Notes: generated by a model not told the origin, from the sequence alone. A stretch of 64,000 bases of DNA from Catellatospora sp. TT07R-123 (GCF_018327705.1 NZ_BNEM01000002.1:372001-436000), one strand, 5' to 3'; shown: positions 16,295-26,061, counted from the stretch's first letter. Numbers and translations are program-made.

Positions 16295-17290
16295 TCAGAC
16301 GGCGGCCGCGCCGAGCACCCATCCCCTGTTCTGCTCGATGAAGTCGACCGGGAAGCCGGGGCTGAACCGGGTCTCCGCCTCCAGGCGCGCCACCAGTTCG
16401 GGCGGCAGCACGACCGCGGTGCAGCCCAGGTTGTCGTGCAGTTGGGCGACGGACCGGGCGCCGATGACAGGCAGCACGCCGTCGCGCAGGCGGGTCCAGG
16501 CGAGCGCCACCTGCGCCGGGGTGGCGTTCAGCTCGTCGGCGACCTGCTGCACGGCCCGCGCCACACCGAGGTCGCGGTCGCTGATCGAGTCCCTGTTCAG
16601 CCGCGCGTTTCCGGCGGGCGTGCCGTGGTTGTACTTGCCGGACAGCACACCGCCGCCCAAGGGGCTCCAGGCCGTCACGCTGAGACCGTACGCCTCGGCC
16701 AGCGGCAGCAGTTCCCGCTCGGCGTCCCGGTTGATCAGGCTGTAGGGCACCTGGAGGCCGGTGAAAGCGGTCCACCCGCGCCACTCGGCGAGGGTGTTCG
16801 CCCGGGAGACGACCCAGGCCGGCGTGTCCGAGACACCGATGTAGAGGATCTTTCCGGCGGCGACCGCGTCGTCCAGTGCCCGCATGGTCTCGTCGATCGG
16901 GGTGTGCCGGTCCCAGATGTGCACCCAGTAGACGTCGATGTGGTCGGTGTTCAGCCGGCGCAGGCTGGTCTCCAGCGACAGCCTGAGGTTCTTGCGGTGG
17001 TTGCCGCCGCCGTTGGGGTCGGCGGGGTCGCGCGTCACGGTGTATTTCGTGGCCACCACGAACCGGTCGCGCCGCCCGGCCAGCAGGGTGCCCAGGAACT
17101 CCTCGCTGGCGCCGCCGCGGTAGTTGACGGCCGTGTCGACGAAGTTCCCGCCGGCCTCGTCGTATGCGTCCAGGATCCGCCGGCACTCCTCGATCGGTGC
17201 GCCCACGCCTCCCTGCTCCCCGAACGTCATCGCGCCGAGCGCCAGTTCGGATACCCGCAGACCGCTGCGGCCGAACGTCGTGCACCTCAT
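16295..17290 (-). CDS. Aldo/keto reductase
   Basis: A 331-residue NAD(P)H-dependent aldo/keto reductase of the potassium-channel-beta/YghZ-like group. The catalytic tetrad is visible: D52 and Y57 in NFVDTAVNYRGG, K82 in VVATKYT, and H124 in DVYWVHIWD. The nucleotide-binding end SRTVAQL is represented by IGARSVAQLHDNL near the C-terminus. These enzymes reduce aldehydes or ketones to alcohols in the cytoplasm. The ATG at 17290 begins the conserved MRCTTFGRSGLRVSELALG. It is divergent from a TetR regulator that probably represses it. Confidence 0.92.
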   Translation of the reverse strand: MRCTTFGRSGLRVSELALGAMTFGEQGGVGAPIEECRRILDAYDEAGGNFVDTAVNYRGGASEEFLGTLLAGRRDRFVVATKYTVTRDPADPNGGGNHRKNLRLSLETSLRRLNTDHIDVYWVHIWDRHTPIDETMRALDDAVAAGKILYIGVSDTPAWVVSRANTLAEWRGWTAFTGLQVPYSLINRDAERELLPLAEAYGLSVTAWSPLGGGVLSGKYNHGTPAGNARLNRDSISDRDLGVARAVQQVADELNATPAQVALAWTRLRDGVLPVIGARSVAQLHDNLGCTAVVLPPELVARLEAETRFSPGFPVDFIEQNRGWVLGAAAV

Positions 17291-17355
17291 GCGGAGACCG
17301 CCGCCGCGACGGGATCGCTGACTGCGAAATAGCCGATGACCTGTGTCATGGCGCG

Positions 17356-17388
17356 ACCATACAGCGTGTCTGGTCATACTGTCCAGAC
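17356..17388. promoter_or_regulatory. TetR operator overlapping promoter of aldo/keto reductase
   Basis: GTCTGG-N9-CCAGAC (17368-17388) is a perfect palindrome between the divergent reductase and TetR genes. On the minus strand a -35 TGGACA (17380-17385), an 18-bp spacer and a -10 TATGGT (17356-17361) make a good promoter for the reductase, and the palindrome fills the spacer and the -35. Binding there would block RNA polymerase. Confidence 0.6.
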
Positions 17389-17412
17389 GGGGCGTACCGT
17401 ATGCTGTGCCGT

Positions 17413-18030
17413 ATGACGGCCCGACGCGACGAACCCCACCGGGGCAGCGCCGACCTGCGCGAGCGCATCCTCGACGCACTCCGCGAACTGCTGCGGGAAC
17501 GCACCTTCGACACGCTCAGCGTGGCGGAGGTCATCACCGCCGCCGGGGTCTCCCGGGCCAGCTTCTACTTCTACTTCGCGGGCAAGCAGGCGGTGCTGGC
17601 CGAACTCGTGCGCCGCGCGGTCGGTGCGGGCCACGAGGCCGCGCAGCCCTGGGTGCAGGCGCAGGCCGGACCGCGCGAGACGCTGCGGGCGGGCATCGAC
17701 GCGGGCGCCGGGCTGTGGCTGTCCAACGCGGCCGTGCTGCGCGCGATCGTCGAGAGCTGGGCGTCCGATCCCCAGCTGCGCGAACTGTGGCTCGTCCAGA
17801 TGCAGACGTTCACCGACGCCACCATCGCCCGGATCGAGGCCGACCGGGCGGCTGACCCCGCCATGGCGGCCCGGCTCGACGGCGTCGACGTTCCGGCGCT
17901 CGCCGCGGCGCTGACCTGGACCGGCGAACGGCTGTACTACCTCGCCGCCTGCGGGGTGCCGCCGTTCGACGACCGGCAGGTCCTGGTCGACACCCTGACC
18001 CATCTCTGGCTGTCATCGCTGTACGACTGA
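17413..18030 (+). CDS. TetR family transcriptional regulator
   Basis: A 205-residue TetR-type repressor. The DNA-binding helix-turn-helix is in residues 15-60 (ILDALRELLRERTFDTLSV, then ITAAGVSRASFYFYFAGKQ). The rest is a helical ligand-binding and dimer domain ending at YD. ATG 17413 is used; ATG 17401 four codons upstream is possible. It is divergent from the aldo/keto reductase and the shared spacer holds a palindrome suited to a TetR dimer. The inducing ligand is unknown. Confidence 0.9.
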   Translation: MTARRDEPHRGSADLRERILDALRELLRERTFDTLSVAEVITAAGVSRASFYFYFAGKQAVLAELVRRAVGAGHEAAQPWVQAQAGPRETLRAGIDAGAGLWLSNAAVLRAIVESWASDPQLRELWLVQMQTFTDATIARIEADRAADPAMAARLDGVDVPALAAALTWTGERLYYLAACGVPPFDDRQVLVDTLTHLWLSSLYD

Positions 18031-18080
18031 CACGCGCTCCGGCAGACCCGACACGGCCGACCGGCCGTTGGACAGGCGCA

Positions 18081-18113
18081 GCCATGGCGGGACCTGTCAT
18101 CACCCGCCATGGC
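18081..18113. terminator. Hairpin terminator after TetR gene
   Basis: An 11-bp perfect stem GCCATGGCGGG / CCCGCCATGGC with an 11-nt loop follows the TetR stop (18030) and faces the RTX-like remnant on the other strand. Confidence 0.65.
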
Positions 18114-18124
18114 CGGCGCCTTCG

Positions 18125-18416
18125 TCACCACACGACTTCGCACCCCGAGACGGTGTCGCCCGCATCCACCGGGCACTGGTCGTAGCCGAGGCCGCCGAGC
18201 ACCAGGTCGCCGCCGGCACCGTCCTCGGCGACGATGCCGTCGTCGAAGTCCGAGCCGATCAGCCAGTCCGCACCGCCGTTGCCGACCAGACGGGCGGCCA
18301 CCGTGGTCGAGAGCACGTCGTCGCCCGACCCGCCGAGCACGCCCAGGACCGATGACATGGTCGGGCCGCGCTTCGAGGGCGACCTGGTCCGATGCGTAGA
18401 ACACGATGGCGGCCAC
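18125..18416 (-). pseudogene. RTX-type calcium-binding repeat protein remnant
   Basis: The frame 18125-18358 encodes glycine/aspartate-rich nonapeptide-like repeats (GGSGDDVLS, GNGGADWLIGSDFDDG, GAGGDLVLGGLGYDQC), the pattern of hemolysin-type calcium-binding proteins. The preceding stretch (VFYASDQVALEARPDHVIG, frame ending 18416) could be the part just before the repeats but is in another frame. No signal peptide or full-length domain remains. I take it as the 3' end of a decayed secreted protein gene; a 77-residue intact gene starting at ATG 18358 is the alternative. Confidence 0.4.
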
Positions 18417-18735
18417 CAGCCGCTCGAAGGACGTTCAGCACGAGCCGATCCTCCGACCTGCGCCTACCACCGGCCTGAAGCCGCCGAGCTTTGATCTGAG
18501 CTCAACGAAGCGAACCCATATGGACCGAGTCGTCCCTCACGCCAATATTGAAGGTCGTCGCGACTGAAACACCCCAGTCCGGCGCAACTCAATTTGGACG
18601 GTATTCCTCCTACCGTCAGAACGCAAACGGAGTGGCACCCATATGAGCAAGGTGCCACTCCGCAAATCCAATAATGCTCAGTCGCCAGGCTGGTAATTCG
18701 GTGCACGTTACTTTCTGCGTGCCCCTGCTACCAGA
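18417..18735. other. Gene-free stretch between RTX remnant and DUF3027-like gene
   Basis: About 320 bp. A minus-strand open frame of 80 codons (18464-18706) has no recognisable domain and odd composition. Base composition is less G/C-rich than the flanks, like the 3' end of the neighbouring RHS gene. Nothing else is supported. Confidence 0.5.
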
Positions 18736-19020
18736 TCACATACTTTCCGGAGTTACCCATTCGTCGGCTTCCTCGAACGCCGCACACCCATCATGCTCGA
18801 ACATTACTCGCCCGTCGAAAGGAGAGTCTCCATTTGCACACGCACCGTAGTCAGAACCCATTTCGCCTGCCAAGGGGAACCAGAACCTACAACCGCCACA
18901 TTGTTCGTCGTACCACTCGTCGCGGTATGTGAGATCGTCCGTGTTCCGGTGACGTCGCGCGATCCAACGCGCGTGAATACCATCGAGGGTCTTCTTACTC
19001 CGGCCTACATGTTCCGCCAC
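18736..19020 (-). CDS. DUF3027-like small protein, candidate immunity protein
   Basis: A 94-residue acidic protein. Its core, QCGGCRFWFPLAG then SDYGACANGDSPFDGRV and FEHDGCAAF, resembles the cysteine-containing end of actinomycete DUF3027 proteins; C41, C44, C61 and C79 could bind a metal. I choose GTG 19020 over ATG 19056: GGGAGGTGA lies just before the GTG, and this start is 5 bp after the RHS stop (19025), giving tight translational coupling. In RHS polymorphic toxin loci the gene directly behind the toxin tip is normally its immunity gene, so that role is proposed. It is not shown by the sequence itself. Confidence 0.7.
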   Translation of the reverse strand: MAEHVGRSKKTLDGIHARWIARRHRNTDDLTYRDEWYDEQCGGCRFWFPLAGEMGSDYGACANGDSPFDGRVMFEHDGCAAFEEADEWVTPESM

Positions 19021-19024
19021 GATC

Positions 19025-22000
19025 TCACCTCCCCAGCAGGATTCGCAGGATTCCATCCACGGTAGTCACTCGCCGATCGACATTAACAGACAGGTCGCCG
19101 AATCCACCGTCCATCTGGCGGCCTCTGTCGCGCGTGATTATCTTAGCACCCAGTTGCTCAGCCAATTGCAGCAGCTGAGGGTCCTTGGTACCGCCAAGGC
19201 CCATTTCCTTAACGCCGCGAACATTAATGCCTTTAGCTCTCAATAGTTCGGCCAACGCAGGCGACAAATTCTCATCAAGAATGTACCGCTGGCCGCCGCC
19301 GGTAAACCCCGCCCTTTTCGCCAGCAAGTCCCGCATGGCGTCAGACAATTCGCCTGTCGGACAACCATTGGTGTTGTGAACCAGAACAGGCGAATTACCC
19401 GCGAGGACGTAGTAGGTGTGGATCTCGGCGACGGTGAGATTGTGCATGGCCTTGGAGCCGATGCTGTTGCGGATTCCCTGAACCGCAACATCACCACCGA
19501 CACTCGACAGGATCTCGCCCGCGCGCAGAACACTAGCCGGGACCCAGTGCTCCCGCGTGACTGACCAAAACGGGTGCTCCCAGGTCGTCTCCAGAACCGA
19601 CACCGAGCCATGTCCATCATCGACCATAACGGAGGTGAGCTGCGTATCGTCGTTCAGGTGCAGCTGTGTCACGGGTTCGGCACGTGTCTCGCCCGTTTCG
19701 GGGTCAGAAGCCAGGACCTCGTCCCCGAGGCCGACGTCTTTGATCTTCTTGGTCGTGCCATCGGCCATCAACACGGGCGTGTCGGGATCGAAACTGTTAC
19801 AGGCCTTCGGCACCTTGGGTGCGTCATCGGTCTTCTTGAGTACGCCTTCGCCGAGATCGACTAGTTCGTCGCAGTGCCGGACGCACTGCTTGCCGAGGTC
19901 ACCGATCAGGGGGATGAACGCGAGGCCCGCCGCAGCGCTGCAGCTCCACGAGATGTCGTTGGCGCATACGATGGCGTCCTTGATGTCCAGAAGGACGCCG
20001 TACGGTGTGAAGCCGACGACTACGTCCGAGATGATGGCGAAGGCATCTGGATCCTCGGGCGGTCCGCTGAATTTCTCCTCAAGGTAGTAGTAGTTGTTCA
20101 CATAGTTCGCGGCGCACTTGTATACGGTGCCGTCGCCGCACAATCCTTGACGGTCGTTGCGGTCGTTCTCGTAGAACTCGGACCAGATCAGCCCGGTCGG
20201 ATCGGCGTACGTCGCCGGATTGCTCCCGGAGTACGCGTAGCCATGCCACTGCCGCGGATCGTTCAGATCAATGATCGGATCGACCGAGATGAAGCGACCG
20301 GTCCCCGCGTCGTACTCACGGGCACCGAGGTGCGTTAGGCCGGTGTCGTCGAGAGTCCCGCCGACGAATCCCTTGGTGCCGACGAACAGCCCCTGCGCCC
20401 CGCGTTTCTCGCCGAAGGGCATGGTGCGGTTGCGGGTGACGCCCAGGGTGGCCGAATTGATCTGGATCTGCTGGGTTCCGTGGTTATCGGCGCCGGTCCA
20501 GGTGAGCCCGGTGGAGTTGCGGACCGCGAAGTCCTCGTAGTACCGGGTTCCCAGCGGCGAGCCGCCGCTGGGCAGTTCTAGTTCGGTATCCCCGAGATAG
20601 AGAACGGTCTTGGTGGGAGCCCGGCTGATCAGACGGTTCCCGTCTGCGTCATAGAGGTATGACGTGACGTTGCCGCCCTGGGTGAGGGTCGCGAGGTGCC
20701 CTTCGGCATCCCAGGTCAGGTTCTGGGTGGCGCCGGTCTCGGTCTGTCGGAGGCTGGTGTGCCCGGCAGTGTCGTAGTCGAAGGACCGGCTGGGCGTTCC
20801 GGCGAGCGGCCCGGTGGCGACGATCGTGTCCAACGCGTGGGGTTGCGCCGTGCCCTGCGTCGGATAGGTGTAGGTCCAGCTGGTGTTGGTGCCGCTGGGA
20901 ACCTTGTCGGTCTGGGTGAGGCGGTTGCCGACGACGTCGAAGGACCACTCTCGCCAGTACGGGTCGGAGCCGGTGCGTTGCGGGGTGGTGCAGCTCCAGG
21001 TGGCTTCGGTCCATGCCTTGGTCATGCGGCGCTGGTAGTCGTAGTTGAAGCATTCGACCTGGTCGGTGATGCCGCTGGTCTTCCCGGCGATGGCGGTGAC
21101 GTTGCCGGAGTCGTCGTAGCCGTAGCTGGTGGTGTACCGGTCGACCCAGGTACCGGGCGTGGCCTGGTTCTCGGTGTCGATCTGGTTGACCGTCAAACGC
21201 GGGGTGGGCGCGTCCCAGGTGTTGGTGCGGCGGACCTGCTTGCCGGCGGTGCCGTTGACCGTCTCCTTGACGGCGCCGTCCCAGCGGTAGGTCAGCGACG
21301 AGATGTAGTCGGCGATGCCGCTCTTGACCGTGGTACGCAGCCCCTGATTGGTGTAGGTCGTGGTGATCGTCTCGGCCGGCAGGCCGCCTGCCAGCGGCGG
21401 AGTGATGGTCTTGACGGCGCCGCTGTTGGTGTAGGTGCTGACCGTGGTGTAGTCGGCTGCAAGCGCCCCGTTGGGGGTCGAGACGGGAACGGTGACCTTT
21501 ACCGACTCGGGCCGGTAGCCGTCGTCGTAGGAGCTGACCGTCACGACATACGCCAGGCTGCCGTCGTAGCGGGTGGAGCTGGTCAGCTGGCCCAGATCGA
21601 CGGTGTCGTAGGTCCAGCTGGCGAGCAGCGGACCGGCGGTGGTGGTGCCGTTGTGCAGCTTGGTCTTGCGGCCGAGGTTGTCGTAGACGTACGTCAGGGC
21701 CTGGCCGCGGCCGTCGGTGCTGGTGGTCAGCTGTCCGGCGTTGTCGTAGCTCATCTGCGTCGTGCCGGTGTCAGGGTCGCTGGCTGCGGTTTTGCGACCG
21801 AGTAGGTCGAAGGTGTAGGTCCAGTCGTTGCCGGCCGCGTCGCTTACTGACGTCAGTTCATTGCGCAGGTTGTAGCCGTAGGTGGTGGTGTCGTATGCCC
21901 CCGCCGGGGTGGCTCCGTGGTACAGCCGCTTCTCCACCACGTTGCCGCGATCGTCATAGACGTCCTGGGTGGCGGTGCCGCCAGTCGGCGGGGTGACCGA

Positions 22001-25000
22001 GGTGCGGTCCCACTGGTAGGCGGTGCTGGTCTTCCACTTCAGCGTGTTGAGCGACCACAGCTCGTCGGTGAGCTTGCGGCCGCGACCGTCGTAGGTGAAG
22101 CGAGACTGGCGATCCACGTCCACGTCGTTGAACGCGAGCAGAGTCGAGGTCGGCCCGCTGGCGTTGTTGTAGAACGCCGACGTCTTTGCTGCCAGGCCGC
22201 GCTGGTCATAGGTGGTGTCGTTGACGACCCGCTTGCTGTCCGGTGCGGTGGTCTGCACCTGCCGGATGCGAAGGAGTCCGTCGTAGATCTCGTACGAGCT
22301 GATCTGGTTGTCGTTCGGCCCGAGCGTGTCGGTCCGCACCCAGCTCGGGCTGCAGACGGTCGGCGGGTTCGGGCAGCCGGTGATGGAGTAGGTGTAGGCG
22401 ACGTCTGGGAGACCGCTGGCGTTGCCCGGCTTGGTGACCGATGTCAGGCGTCCCAGCGGGTCATAGGTGCCCGTCGTGACCTTTCCGTTGGCGTCCGTGA
22501 CCGTCGCCGGGAGACCGCGGTGAACATTGAGGCTCGTGATGGTCGAGTACCCGGCGCCGTTGGTCGCGGTGACGGTCTGGGTCAGCCCGTCGCCGTTGGG
22601 CGCGTAGGTGGTGGTGGTCTGGCGCCCCAGTGCGTCCTTCGCGGACGTCAGCTGGCCGAAGTCGTCGTACTCGAGGTTCTGGGAGGTGGTGATCCAGCCG
22701 GTGTCGCCGTAGGCGTCGGTCTTGGTGACGTTGCCGCGACTGGGCGCCGCACCCCAGGAACCATTGTCGTAGTAGTTGCGGGTGTCCGACAGCAGGTCCG
22801 CAGGGATCGTCGGCGTGACGCTGCACAGCTTCTTCACGGTCTGTTCCCGGGACAGGAACGAGTACATGTTCGCGGTCGGGGCGTCGGCGTAGGTGTATCG
22901 GATGCAGGTGTCCTGGCCGTTGCCGGGTGCGTATTCCTGCTGGCGGTCCACCAGTCGGCCTGCGGTGGCGGCGGTGGTGCTGAACGTCTGGCGTACGACG
23001 TCGCGGGTCGACCAGCCCGAGCCGGTCCACTCCCAGCGGATCTTGTCCTGGTCGCGGGTGATGTAAGAGTAGTTGACCGCGGGTGTCGTCCAGTCGGTGA
23101 GGGTCCGGGTGCCGGTGGTGAGCTCCCAGGGTTCGGTGCGGATCCGCTGGACGGCGGTGCCGCCGGCTTGGTCGTAGGTGGTCTCCTGGAGCTGGTGCCC
23201 GGTCCGGTTCGCCAGGTCGTACCAGACCAGGCCCATGCCGTCGGTGATGGTGACCGACCGGGTGCCGGTGTCGGTGGAGTCGCCGTACAGACCGCGGAAG
23301 TACAGGTAGCTCGTCTGCGACCGGGTGCCCGCAGCCGGGCCGGTCGTGACTGTCACGTCCGTGTAGCCGCGCCAGTTGCCCCACGACCGGCCGTTGGACG
23401 TGCTGAACATCGCCGCGCCGTCGTCGTGGGCCCACAGCACCTTCGTGTTCGACGATGCCGTGGAGTAGGCGTAGGTCGTGGTGACCGGCGGGGAGCCGCC
23501 CACCAGGTCGGACTCGACCACCTGGGTCACGACGCGCTTGTGCCACCAGGTCCAGGCCGTGCTGCCGGATGGGTTGGTGTACAGCTGCGGGAAGCAGCGG
23601 TGGGCGTTGACGTCCGGGTTCGGGAACGTCAGCGTGCCGCCGAAGACGCAGTCGGTGCCGTCACCGTTGTTGTTCGCGTCGTCACCGGAGTACGTGACGT
23701 CGATCTGCTTGCCGGTCTCGGTCTTGATCTGCACGATCCGGTACTTCATGTGCGAGGCCATACTCGCGCCCGGGTCGTAGTCGGCCCGGTTCTGCGACCG
23801 GCCGCCGCCGGAGGTGATCGCCGGGAACTGCAGCGACGGCAGGGTCGCGGTCCCGCCGACCTTGCCCGTGTGGGTGATCTTGTTCAACCACAGCACCGGC
23901 GACAGCGACGTGCCAGTCGACGGGAAGCTGTGCTCCAGCGCCCACTCGTCCACCGTCGCGTACACGCCGCCGGACAGCACTTGCGTCTCGATCTTCGTCA
24001 GTCGCTTGGTCGACCAGAAGCTCGGCACCATGTTGTTCGAGCACGGCGCCGCGGTGCAGTCCAGGTCCCATGGCGTGTCCGGCCAGTTCGCCTCGTCATG
24101 CGTGCTGCACGACGCGGTCACGCAGCGGTCGCTGTAGGTGAACGCCACCTGCGCCCGCGCCTTCACCGTCGCGGCGTCGTGGACCTTGTTCGTGCCGTAC
24201 TCGATGCGCGCCAACTGGATGTCACGCCGGTAATTCTGCGTCGTGTTCGCACTGCCGTTCAGGGCAGTCTTGTTGGAGTCGGAGGTGTAGAACAGCGTCA
24301 TCTCGTTGTTGTTGCGGTCCAGGACGTAGTCGAGCATCCACCGCATCGCCTGCTGCGAACACCGTGACGACGACGCCACCCCGGTCGTGTTCTGGCAGGG
24401 TTCGCCGGTGTGGTTGGCGAACACCGGCACCCACTGCACCGAACCCGTGCCGTTGCCCGACCGCATCGTGTGCAGGCCGAAGAAGTACTGCGTCCCGTCC
24501 CGCGTGGTGACCTTCCAGTACTCGTTGTCGTCGAGGTCCTGGTTGGAACCGGACGCACCGTGGAGCAGCTCGACCTTCTCCCCGTCGCCGTCCTTCAACC
24601 GCCACGTGCCGTCGTCACCCCACACGATGTCCGACGATTTGCCGTTCAGCATGATCGCGGCATTGTTACGGCGCCAGCACAGGTCTCCATGGTTCAGCGA
24701 CGGGAACAGCGGCGAGTAGCCCCCATCCGTGTCATCGCCGTCCTGCGCACACGGGCGGTAGGCGCGCTCGATGAACCCGGGCGAGTACGCCCAGCCCTCG
24801 CCGATCACGCTCGGCTGCGTGTTCCCGCCTGCAGTCTGCCCGTCCACCGCTCCCGAGCTGTAAGTCAACGCCACCTGCGGCGCCAACCCGCCCGGCACCG
24901 GCGGGACCTCGATCGGATAGGAGTAGTTGAAGTTGCCCGCGCTGCCGCCCGCCGACCACGACGACGACTGCTTCAGGTCCGACTTCGTGAAGTTGCCGAC

Positions 25001-25795
25001 TTCCGACGTGGCACCCGCTGACATCGCCACCACGACTCCGGCGGCATCCGCGTTCTGCGCTCCGGCGGCTAGGGCACCAGCAGCTGTCTCCTGCACCGGC
25101 TGCCCGAGAGCGATCTCAGCCGAGACCTGGCCGGCCTTGCCGTCGTTGACCGACGCCAGCGGCGTCGCCACACCGCACGCCGCGACCGGCGGCGTGCTAA
25201 GCGCACACTGCGGCACCTGCGACAACCGCAACCGCCACGCCCAGTCAGCACCATAAGCATGCGCGAACGACGAGTAGTCCAGACCCAGCCGAACCGCACC
25301 GCCGGTCCCGCCGTCCGTACGCGACACCCTCATCAGCAGCGCCGCACCGACCGCATCGGCCTGCTGCTTGCCCAGGACCTCAACCTGCACCGCGGCAGGC
25401 TGATCAGCTGCGGTCCGAAGACCGCTGGCCGGGCGGCTCGACAATGCGTCGGGGGCGTGATCGACCGCGGTGACCGTCACCGGCAACCCACCCGGCGCAC
25501 CGGCACCCCTAGTACGCGACCGGCCGTCCGCGGCCAGATCCATCCTGATGACCGACTTACCCGCCTTCGGCCACGCCACCGGTGACGGCTTGAACGCATC
25601 GGCCAGCGTGCCAGACGGTGGCAGCTGCACCGTTCCTGACCGGACGGGGACCGAGCGATCCGCCGACACACCGACGGCAGCCTCGGCCGCAGGAGTCAGC
25701 GGAGGAACGAACGGCAGCAACCCTGCCGCCAACGACAACGCCAGTATCAACGGAATTCGGTGCACTGGCCTGGCACGTCTCGATGACGCAGACAC
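19025..25795 (-). CDS. Secreted RHS repeat polymorphic toxin with Hint and PIN-like (DUF5615) tip
   Basis: A 2256-residue protein. Residues 1-39 are a signal peptide (IPLILALSLAAGLLP, then AEA). An SpvB/TcdB-like segment near 285-320 (PPVPGGLAPQVALTYSSG) leads into a long array of YD/RHS repeats, which form a beta cocoon around the C-terminal cargo. The RHS core ends with ATYADPTGL near 1866. A Hint (intein-like) domain spans C1999 (NSFDPDTPVLMADG) to H2140-N2141 and should cut itself off the tail. The last 115 residues are a PIN-like DUF5615/Mut7-C domain: DENLSP (D2174), GTKDP (D2205) and TRDRG (D2223), predicted to be an RNase. GTG 25795 follows GGGGAGAG; the open frame continues to 26017 but overlaps the upstream operator. 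Confidence 0.9.
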   Translation of the reverse strand: MSASSRRARPVHRIPLILALSLAAGLLPFVPPLTPAAEAAVGVSADRSVPVRSGTVQLPPSGTLADAFKPSPVAWPKAGKSVIRMDLAADGRSRTRGAGAPGGLPVTVTAVDHAPDALSSRPASGLRTAADQPAAVQVEVLGKQQADAVGAALLMRVSRTDGGTGGAVRLGLDYSSFAHAYGADWAWRLRLSQVPQCALSTPPVAACGVATPLASVNDGKAGQVSAEIALGQPVQETAAGALAAGAQNADAAGVVVAMSAGATSEVGNFTKSDLKQSSSWSAGGSAGNFNYSYPIEVPPVPGGLAPQVALTYSSGAVDGQTAGGNTQPSVIGEGWAYSPGFIERAYRPCAQDGDDTDGGYSPLFPSLNHGDLCWRRNNAAIMLNGKSSDIVWGDDGTWRLKDGDGEKVELLHGASGSNQDLDDNEYWKVTTRDGTQYFFGLHTMRSGNGTGSVQWVPVFANHTGEPCQNTTGVASSSRCSQQAMRWMLDYVLDRNNNEMTLFYTSDSNKTALNGSANTTQNYRRDIQLARIEYGTNKVHDAATVKARAQVAFTYSDRCVTASCSTHDEANWPDTPWDLDCTAAPCSNNMVPSFWSTKRLTKIETQVLSGGVYATVDEWALEHSFPSTGTSLSPVLWLNKITHTGKVGGTATLPSLQFPAITSGGGRSQNRADYDPGASMASHMKYRIVQIKTETGKQIDVTYSGDDANNNGDGTDCVFGGTLTFPNPDVNAHRCFPQLYTNPSGSTAWTWWHKRVVTQVVESDLVGGSPPVTTTYAYSTASSNTKVLWAHDDGAAMFSTSNGRSWGNWRGYTDVTVTTGPAAGTRSQTSYLYFRGLYGDSTDTGTRSVTITDGMGLVWYDLANRTGHQLQETTYDQAGGTAVQRIRTEPWELTTGTRTLTDWTTPAVNYSYITRDQDKIRWEWTGSGWSTRDVVRQTFSTTAATAGRLVDRQQEYAPGNGQDTCIRYTYADAPTANMYSFLSREQTVKKLCSVTPTIPADLLSDTRNYYDNGSWGAAPSRGNVTKTDAYGDTGWITTSQNLEYDDFGQLTSAKDALGRQTTTTYAPNGDGLTQTVTATNGAGYSTITSLNVHRGLPATVTDANGKVTTGTYDPLGRLTSVTKPGNASGLPDVAYTYSITGCPNPPTVCSPSWVRTDTLGPNDNQISSYEIYDGLLRIRQVQTTAPDSKRVVNDTTYDQRGLAAKTSAFYNNASGPTSTLLAFNDVDVDRQSRFTYDGRGRKLTDELWSLNTLKWKTSTAYQWDRTSVTPPTGGTATQDVYDDRGNVVEKRLYHGATPAGAYDTTTYGYNLRNELTSVSDAAGNDWTYTFDLLGRKTAASDPDTGTTQMSYDNAGQLTTSTDGRGQALTYVYDNLGRKTKLHNGTTTAGPLLASWTYDTVDLGQLTSSTRYDGSLAYVVTVSSYDDGYRPESVKVTVPVSTPNGALAADYTTVSTYTNSGAVKTITPPLAGGLPAETITTTYTNQGLRTTVKSGIADYISSLTYRWDGAVKETVNGTAGKQVRRTNTWDAPTPRLTVNQIDTENQATPGTWVDRYTTSYGYDDSGNVTAIAGKTSGITDQVECFNYDYQRRMTKAWTEATWSCTTPQRTGSDPYWREWSFDVVGNRLTQTDKVPSGTNTSWTYTYPTQGTAQPHALDTIVATGPLAGTPSRSFDYDTAGHTSLRQTETGATQNLTWDAEGHLATLTQGGNVTSYLYDADGNRLISRAPTKTVLYLGDTELELPSGGSPLGTRYYEDFAVRNSTGLTWTGADNHGTQQIQINSATLGVTRNRTMPFGEKRGAQGLFVGTKGFVGGTLDDTGLTHLGAREYDAGTGRFISVDPIIDLNDPRQWHGYAYSGSNPATYADPTGLIWSEFYENDRNDRQGLCGDGTVYKCAANYVNNYYYLEEKFSGPPEDPDAFAIISDVVVGFTPYGVLLDIKDAIVCANDISWSCSAAAGLAFIPLIGDLGKQCVRHCDELVDLGEGVLKKTDDAPKVPKACNSFDPDTPVLMADGTTKKIKDVGLGDEVLASDPETGETRAEPVTQLHLNDDTQLTSVMVDDGHGSVSVLETTWEHPFWSVTREHWVPASVLRAGEILSSVGGDVAVQGIRNSIGSKAMHNLTVAEIHTYYVLAGNSPVLVHNTNGCPTGELSDAMRDLLAKRAGFTGGGQRYILDENLSPALAELLRAKGINVRGVKEMGLGGTKDPQLLQLAEQLGAKIITRDRGRQMDGGFGDLSVNVDRRVTTVDGILRILLGR

Positions 25796-26014
25796 GAGCT
25801 CTCCCCTAACGAAGATCGATAGCGGGGAGACTCTAATGATCTCGATGGACGCCAACAAGAGTGCAAATCCGACAGGTCCAATGTGCCCTGACCACGGCCG
25901 GTGATCGTTGCCCACCCGTGATACGGACCCGGACGCCAGCACGCGAACACCTGTGGCGGCCGGACCGCGCACCAGCCGCACAGCCCGCAGGAGTCCGGAA
26001 CAGACCTCTAAAGC

Positions 26015-26057
26015 CAAAGACTACTTTGACACTACGCATATGCCAAAGTAGTCTTTG
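26015..26057. promoter_or_regulatory. Double palindromic operator with leaderless promoter
   Basis: Two 14-bp sites, 26015-26028 and 26044-26057, are exact reverse complements of each other, and each is itself a palindrome of the form CAAAG-N4-CTTTG. Between and over them lies a promoter: TTGACA (26026-26031), a 17-bp spacer, then TAGTCT (26049-26054). Transcription should start at about 26061, one base before the ATG at 26062, so the ArsR mRNA is essentially leaderless. Occupancy of either site would block the promoter. The RHS gene starts about 220 bp away on the other strand. Confidence 0.75.
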
Positions 26058-26061
26058 ACAT

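Noticed and set aside
18464-18706. 80-codon minus-strand open frame
   Set aside because: Odd composition and no recognisable domain; probably chance.
21917-24367. Long plus-strand open frame (816 codons) opposite the RHS gene
   Set aside because: Low-complexity Gly/Val/Arg composition typical of an antisense shadow; the RHS repeats on the minus strand are clear.
25796-26017. N-terminal extension of the RHS protein to 26017
   Set aside because: It overlaps the ArsR operator, lacks a ribosome site, and puts 74 residues before a normal signal peptide.
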